A DNA stretch of 64,000 bases from Pycnopodia helianthoides (Eukaryota > Echinodermata > Asteroidea > Forcipulatida > Asteriidae), in assembly GCA_032158295.1 (NCBI GenBank), contig CM063251.1, positions 14,211,757 to 14,275,756 on the forward strand. Direction: 5' to 3'. Below are positions 58,770-64,000 of this stretch, in pieces (positions within the stretch are counted from its first letter, which is position 1; the number at the start of each line of letters is the position of its first letter). The position numbers and the translations under genes are program-made. Below the pieces are notes generated by a model, which was given only the letters and a program-made list of their open reading frames with translations, was not told the origin of the DNA and ran no database searches.

Positions 58770-58918
58770 AGTTACTCCCCAGCTCTCGCTGGTTTCCATT
58801 TGTACTCCTGGGTGGAGAGAAGCAAGAGTCATGAACGACCAGGCCAGGATTAGAACCCACATTCTCTAAATAACAGAACTTATGAGTCCACTGTCCTAGA
58901 CCGCTCAACCGTGACACC
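58770..58918 (-). mobile_element. SINE-C related, short
   Basis: On the minus strand the head has GGGTGTCACGGTTGAGCGG and GTGGGTTCTAATCCTGG. The body is limited to CTCTCCACCCAGGAG. Confidence 0.7.
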
Positions 58919-59111
58919 CTAACTTTGATTTATAATCCCTTAAAACTATACAAGATTTAAATCCCAACTGCATTTTGTGGTCCTACCATCATGATGTTAA
59001 AATGTCAAAAAGAAGGGACACACACAAAAGAAAGACAAAACATAGTACCAGAGAAATACCAGTGCCCAGTAAGGTCTGCAGAAAAATTGACTGAGTTGAA
59101 CGGTTCTTTGG

Positions 59112-59262
59112 CTTCTGACTGGCAGCCCCCGAACAGAGACATTGACAAAATAGGGAGACCCCCCAACATAGGGCTAGCTAGCTCAGTTGGTAGAGCGCCG
59201 GTACGTTAATCCGGAGGTTGTTGGTGAAAATCCCGCTCTAGTAAATTTGTCTTTGTTTAACC
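59112..59262 (+). mobile_element. SINE-D copy
   Basis: CTTCTGACTGGCAGCCCCC and AAAATAGGGAGACC, then GGGCTAGCTAGCTCAGTTGG and GTAGAGCGCCGGTACG, ending CCCGCTCTAGTAAATTTG. Single-arm copy. Confidence 0.85.
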
Positions 59263-59354
59263 CGAATTAATGCGTTGAATCTAAATAATTAATTTGTTTT
59301 TAAACATCAAAAAGCCCAAGCAACACTAACACCGGTGACCGGAGACGATTAAGA

Positions 59355-59578
59355 AATGTGGAGTTTGAGTTGCCTGGATGTGGGAGAAAAACCCCAATAG
59401 GGAAAACTGACTCAATCCACACACACAGCTCCAATTTGAGTAAGGGGAGGGGGAGGGGTTGAGATTGGAGCCGAGGTCCACTGGAAAGGTAGGGTAGGAA
59501 AAAATATACATGTTGGTGCCCTAAGCAGGAATCGAACCCATGATCTTCCACAAGTAATATAAGGTGTCTTAACCACTA
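59355..59578 (-). mobile_element. SINE-A related copy
   Basis: The minus-strand body has CTCCCACATCCAGGC near the tail, and the head has GGGTTCGATTCCTGC with GTGGTTAAGACACC. The middle carries an extra GGAGGGGGAGGGG stretch. Confidence 0.7.
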
Positions 59579-60299
59579 CAGGGCTTGAATTTTTAGAAGA
59601 AAATCAACAAGACCACAGGGCCAGTAGGCCAACATTTTTGCTGGACCAAAAATGTTTTTACAAGACCAGAATCAAAAAGAGAAAAACCATCTGCACAAAT
59701 TAACATACAGGGCTAGAATTTGGGGGAAAAACCCACAAGACCGCAGGGCTTGTAGCTCAAAATATTTACTTGACCGGATTTTTGAGTACAAGACAAGAAT
59801 TGAATTGAGAAGAAAAAATGCCTACAAGGGTTAATAATTGAACTGTTTGAATTTGGAAAAGCACTAAGAGAAGATTTATCTCATTTGTATATTATGGGTA
59901 AGTAGTCTTTGATAATCAACACAATTGTATTTATCAGACTGAAAGTCAACATTTGAAAACAAACACAAGACCGCTGGACTTGTCCGGACATGAGTTTACT
60001 GGCCCGATGCTAAAATCACTGGCCTCGGGCCAGCGGTCCAGTGTAAAATTCGAGCCCTGACATATGAACAAGAGAAGATTTATCTCATTCTTATTATAGG
60101 TAATACTTCGATACTCAACAGAGTTGAACGATATTTGTCAGACTCATTTAAGTCAACAATTGAACATCATTTTTGTCTTTAAAGTTATTCATTCAATTGA
60201 AAAACACAAGATCCCTGGACTTGTTCGGTCTTGAGATTACTGGTCCGAAGCTAAAATCACTGGCATCGAGCTGCGGTTCAGTGTAAAGTTCCAGCCCTG
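59579..60299 (+). mobile_element. Family K element, interrupted (outer copy)
   Basis: The left part 59579-59707 starts CAGGGCTTGAATTTTTAG. The right part 60060-60299 ends GTTCCAGCCCTG and contains GGTAATACTTCGATACTC. It is interrupted by a second K copy at 59708-60059. Joined in outline, it has the same order as 47553-47935. Confidence 0.85.
59708..60059 (+). mobile_element. Family K element (inner, nested copy)
   Basis: Starts CAGGGCTAGAATTTGGGGG and ends AAAATTCGAGCCCTG. ACATA is present on both sides (59703-59707 and 60060-60064), a likely short target duplication. 352 bp. It is inserted in the same orientation as its host. Confidence 0.85.
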
Positions 60300-61369
60300 T
60301 GCTAGAGAAGGCCGGCTCAAATCATGTAACTACTGTAGCATTGAGTACTGTGCTTTCGTTTAAACCACTCTTTCAACAGGTCAACTTCAATGATGAACAT
60401 AGAATTTTACTTTTGCCTTTTTACCCCCCAAAACTAGACCCCACTTGCACTGACGCAAGCTGAGACACTCCGCCTTAACCTCAGCTCTTTCACTGTAAGT
60501 GATCCACACTGTACAGGCAGATTCCTCCATGTGCTTCTGACTTGCCCTAGAAAGAAAAAAAACCCGTCACAGAACAAGACATAGATCCTGTGAATTGGTC
60601 GGTGACATCGGAGTCTTAAGCACAATAGGTACATCATTATTACCAGTCCTCTACAAACAGAGACATTTTAGCTGACACTCCCACATGTCATCCACCACAC
60701 TCATGACACTCACCCCTCCTGCTAACCCCCCCCCCCCCCCCCCCCTCGGGAAAGAATCCCACTCAATATCCACTTACATAACCAACCAAATTGATACAGG
60801 AAGTTTCGGGCAACCATCGTATCTTTCGGAGGGAGCGAGCGGATTAAGCCCTCTTCTGATTAAAATAAACAAGGGGAGAAGTTGAACTGTACTCTGCCCA
60901 CGGTCCCACCCTCATTTACTGGAGGAAGTTGGAAATCAGAGCCTGTATCTGCCGAAGCCACAGTACTGAGGTAGCCTTGCCGGCAATACAACTTACTCCC
61001 CCCGGATGATGGGCAGTGAACTAGTCACAGGGCTGACTAACGACAACTGGGTACGGGGGAATCTCAAAAGTTTGAGAGTTGAAGTGTTTCACTACCGACA
61101 CGGATTCGGTGAACTTATCTGACGGAGCACAAACACTGTTTCACATGCATTAGAGTGCATGTGAAAAAAAAACCTTGTGAAAACTTGAAGGTACATAGAC
61201 TCATGAAAACCCAAAGTAGTGTTAATTCCTTCATTATTAATATCATTAATCTTATTATTGTTATCATATTTTTGAAAATGAAATCAAGGGATCCTCAAAA
61301 GCTATTAGCACTAAGCCCATAGGCCAGAAGATACAAACATTAGAAAACCAGTGTAGGATGTAAGCTACT
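60300..61369. other. DYM intron, C20 run, no gene recognised
   Basis: A run of 20 C lies at 60726-60745. A minus-strand frame at 60434-60637 with GGAGGAATCTGCCTGTAC has no DYM similarity. Nothing else is supported. Confidence 0.4.
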
Positions 61370-61725
61370 CTTCGTACTTAAACACTCATACCAGTGTAGG
61401 AATAACCCCAACAGGAAAAAAATAAAAAATGATGTAATGCGAACATGTAGGAACTGAAAATCCATTCAACAAGCCAGGTTCTGGGACCGGTTTCACAAAG
61501 CACTACAATTCATCTTAAGATGAGTTGTCAGTATCACCATAGTGATTTGTATTGTGACATCACACTTTGCTTAATAGCAATTAAGAGTGATTTGCAGTTA
61601 AGATCAAATCTTAGCTCTTTGTGAAACCGAGCCCTGGTTCCAGGCAGGAATTGAAACTGGGGGTACACAGAGAAGATTCAAAGATCCGGGGAAGATACCA
61701 CTACACCAAGCTGCTCCTCCCCCCC
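61370..61725 (-). mobile_element. SINE-A copy split by a family I element
   Basis: AACCCCAACAGG, GTAGGAACTGAAAATCC (about 61400-61482) and GGCAGGAATTGAAACTGG with ACCACTACACCAAGC (61635-61725) are SINE-A-like body and head on the minus strand. They are separated by the insertion at 61483-61634. Confidence 0.65.
61483..61634. mobile_element. Family I MITE, complete
   Basis: The left end GGGACCGGTTTCACAAAG and right end CTTTGTGAAACCGAGCCC are inverted repeats. The interior has AATTCATCTTAAGATGAG and ATTGTGACATCACACTTTGC. 152 bp. A partial copy lies at 12813. Confidence 0.85.
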
Positions 61726-62210
61726 TATCAATAAAACCTGTCCAAAGTGTCCATTCATGGGATAAAATTTCAGAAGTCACCAGTAGCTGTCAGATTCTTG
61801 TAAATGTAACTTCTCACCGATGTCGTCGAGGGCGATGAAAACCTGGAACAAGCTTTCATGCCTTGTCCTCCATAGCTACATGATCAGTCAATGTCAAATC
61901 ATAAGCCATGCAGTGTACGTGCAACAAGTGCAAACAAGTCAAACAAGTGCAAACAAGTGCAAACAAGTCAAACAAGTGCAACAAGTGATAACATATTCAC
62001 TCCTGCCAGAGGTACATGTACATGTAAATCAAACATTAAATCAGGGAATGATGAATGCAAGACTGTCATGTATATGGACATAAAACCTCTGTTACTATCC
62101 ATGCACTCTCCTTCTACCTCGCTGGCTCTTGCCACAAAATTTCAACTTGAGACTGTGGAGACATTACACAACCTATGGGGGTTTCCCATATAATACCAGC
62201 TAGGTAAAAA
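61726..62210. other. DYM intron; short CAAACAAGTG minisatellite
   Basis: 61919-61988 is a run of CAAACAAGTG/CAACAAGTG units (about seven). 61815-61860 on the minus strand reads as a possible short exon with a GTGAG donor, but it does not match dymeclin. Confidence 0.45.
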
Positions 62211-63531
62211 CAGAAGACACCCATGCACCCAAATGCTAGCCTTGAAGGTATGGTACTTTGTGGCAGTCTGTGGTACCAGTGTCAGCTGTACAAATGGAAG
62301 AAACACATGCACCCAATGCTAGCCTCGAAGGTATGGTACTTTGTGGCAGTCTGTGGTACCAGTGTCAGATGTACAAAACAGAAGAAACCCATGCACCAAA
62401 ATGCTAGCCCGGAAGGTATGGTACTTTGTGGCAGTCTGTGGTACCAGTGTCAGCTGTACAAATGGAAGAAATCCTTGTACCACATGCTAGCCTCGAAGGT
62501 ATATGGTACTCTATGGCAGTCTGTGGTACCAGTGTCAGCTGTACAAATGGAAGAAACCTATGCACCCGATGCTAACCTGGAAGGTACTGTATGGTACTTT
62601 GTGGCAGTTTGTGGTACCAGTGTCAGCTGTACAAACAAAAGAAATCCATGTACCCAATGCTAGCCTGGAAGGTATGGTACTTTGTGGCAGTCTGTGGTAC
62701 CAGTGCCAGCTGTACAAACAGAAGAAACCCAAGCACCCATTGCTAGCCTTGAAGGTATGGTACTTTGTGGCAGTCTGTGGTACCAGTGCCAGCTGTACAA
62801 ACATAAGAAACCCAAGCACCCATTGCTAGCCTTGAAGGTATGGTACTTTGTGGCAGTCTGTGGTACCAGTGCCAGCTGTACAAACAGAAGAAAGCCATGC
62901 ACCAAAATGCTAGCCTGGAAGGTATGGTATTTTGTGGCAGTCTGTGGTACCAGTGCCAGCTGTGCAAACAGAAGAAACCCAAGCACCCATTGCTAGCCTT
63001 GAAGGTCTGGTACTTTGTGGCAGTCTGTGGTACCAGTGCCAGCTGTACAAACAGAAGAAACCCAAGCACCCATTGCTAGCCTTGAAGGTATGGTACTTTG
63101 TGGCAGTCTGTGGTACCAGTGCCAGCTGTACAAACAGAAGAAACCCAAGCACCCATTGCTAGCCTTGAAGGTATGGTACTTTGTGGCAGTCTGTGGTCCC
63201 AGTGCCAGCTGTACAAACAGAAGAAACCCAAGCACCCATTGCTAGCCTTGAAGGTATGGTACTTTGTGGCAGTCTGTGGTACCAGTGCCAGCTGTACAAA
63301 CAGAAGAAACCCAAGCACCCATTGCTAGCCTTGAAGGTATGGTACTTTGTGGCAGTCTGTGGTACCAGTGCCAGCTGTACAAACAGAAGAAACCCAAGCA
63401 CCCATTGCTAGCCTTGAAGGTATGGTACTTTGTGGCAGTCTGTGGTACCAGTGCCAGCTGTACAAACAGAAGAAACCCAAGCACCCATTGCTAGCCTTGA
63501 AGGTACGGTACTTTGTGGCAGTCTGCGGTAC
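62211..63531. repeat. 83-bp satellite, about 16 copies
   Basis: The unit runs AGAAGAAACCCAAGCACCC, then ATTGCTAGCCTTGAAGG, TATGGTACTTTGTGGCAG, TCTGTGGTACCAGTGCCAGC and TGTACAAAC. Early copies (62211-62680) differ by substitutions and small indels. Copies after about 62970 are nearly identical. 83 is not a multiple of three, so the frame rotates every unit and the overlapping open frames are artefacts. Confidence 0.97.
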
Positions 63532-64000
63532 ATTTATAGGATGGTCGGTAGCTGTGTATCTCTTAATTTTCTCTATTCCAACCCCCAAAACAGGCTGGAA
63601 GAAACATAGACTGGCCCTTATCCATGAAATTAGTAAACATGTATGATGTGGCACTGCGTATAGGAGGAACCTGACAAGAGAGAAACACTGTGTTAAACAT
63701 CCGTAGTGACGATCCATCGCACCACAAAACACCCACATCAACTCAAAGGGCAACATAATCAAACGCAACCCAAAACATTGTGAAGAAATTGTTTGAGACT
63801 GAAAAGGACTTGAGAAAACAAAATTCAGGTACACATTTACATACTGCAGATGTGATGAAAGAATAAATTTGTTTAATTTGAGTTTATTTTGTTTTCCCCT
63901 TTCTTACACCCCTCTGACCAACCACTGATTACTGCATCGATGTGCAATTTTCCAGTCACCTTCCATAAATCGGGAGGCTAAACCCCCCCCCCCCCAGGCT
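63532..64000. other. DYM intron, no feature recognised
   Basis: AT-rich, ending in a C run at about 63983-63996. No exon seen. Confidence 0.45.

Noticed and set aside
60434..60637. Minus-strand frame with VRSTWRNLPVQCGSLTVKEL
   Set aside because: No match to DYM or any domain I know, and no acceptor/donor pair with the right phase.
61815..61870. Possible further DYM exon (minus strand, reading LWRTRHESLFQVFIALDDIG before a GTGAG donor)
   Set aside because: It does not match the dymeclin segment expected upstream of DKYLH, the acceptor is weak, and the phase (one extra base) does not fit the phase 0 start of the 56658-56752 exon. It might belong to something else, but I cannot support it.
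62223..63646. Overlapping open frames of 76-146 aa rich in Cys and Tyr
   Set aside because: They result from the 83-bp satellite. The frame rotates each unit, both strands are open, and no start, splice or domain evidence exists.
1..64000. Prokaryotic-type systems (operons, phage genes, toxin-antitoxin, retrons)
   Set aside because: No long ORFs, no ribosome-binding-site-linked gene runs, and spliced gene structure with SINEs shows a eukaryotic genome.

Overview
The window looks like nuclear DNA of a marine deuterostome invertebrate, most likely an echinoderm and probably a sea star. Three things point there: a metazoan gene split by introns, dense tRNA-derived SINEs and MITEs whose consensus forms I associate with asteroid genomes (recognised from memory, not searched), and frequent long G or C runs. 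I see no operons, CRISPR array, phage or prokaryotic system.

The only protein-coding gene I can support is the 3' end of dymeclin (DYM) on the minus strand, from 56752 down to 48842. Five exons with consensus splice sites and compatible phases give 215 residues ending in a stop, roughly the C-terminal third. Upstream exons must lie beyond 64000, because 56753-64000 is intronic and holds only repeats. DYM is a peripheral Golgi protein needed for Golgi organisation and secretory traffic.

Layout: 1-4150 is mostly unique sequence with two small repeats. 4153-7950 holds a CT tract and a large 30-bp satellite with degenerate edges. 8200-48800 is intergenic, unique DNA studded with SINEs, MITEs and one broken LINE. 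48842-64000 is the DYM 3' end with repeat-filled introns. 62211-63531 is an 83-bp satellite inside the long upstream intron.

Repeat families are named here for convenience. T1-T4 are TTAA-flanked MITEs of about 360-390 bp whose ends read AGG...CCT. G and H are elements bounded by GGGCCCAATTTCAT. K has CAGGGCT ends. C is a small GGCC(GTGTCC)-ended element, and I, J, L, M, P, Q and R are other inverted-repeat elements. SINE-A to SINE-E are retroposons with tRNA-like heads; SINE-C resembles tRNA-Leu(CAA). Several insertions are nested and can be ordered in time.

The most rewarding observations are the TTAA MITE group with exchanged termini, an insertion with a clean 8-bp target duplication inside a SINE, a K element inside another K element, foldback elements made of tRNA-like halves, a SINE with four tandem heads, minisatellite growth from a MITE segment, and a MITE ending 30 bp from a DYM splice donor.
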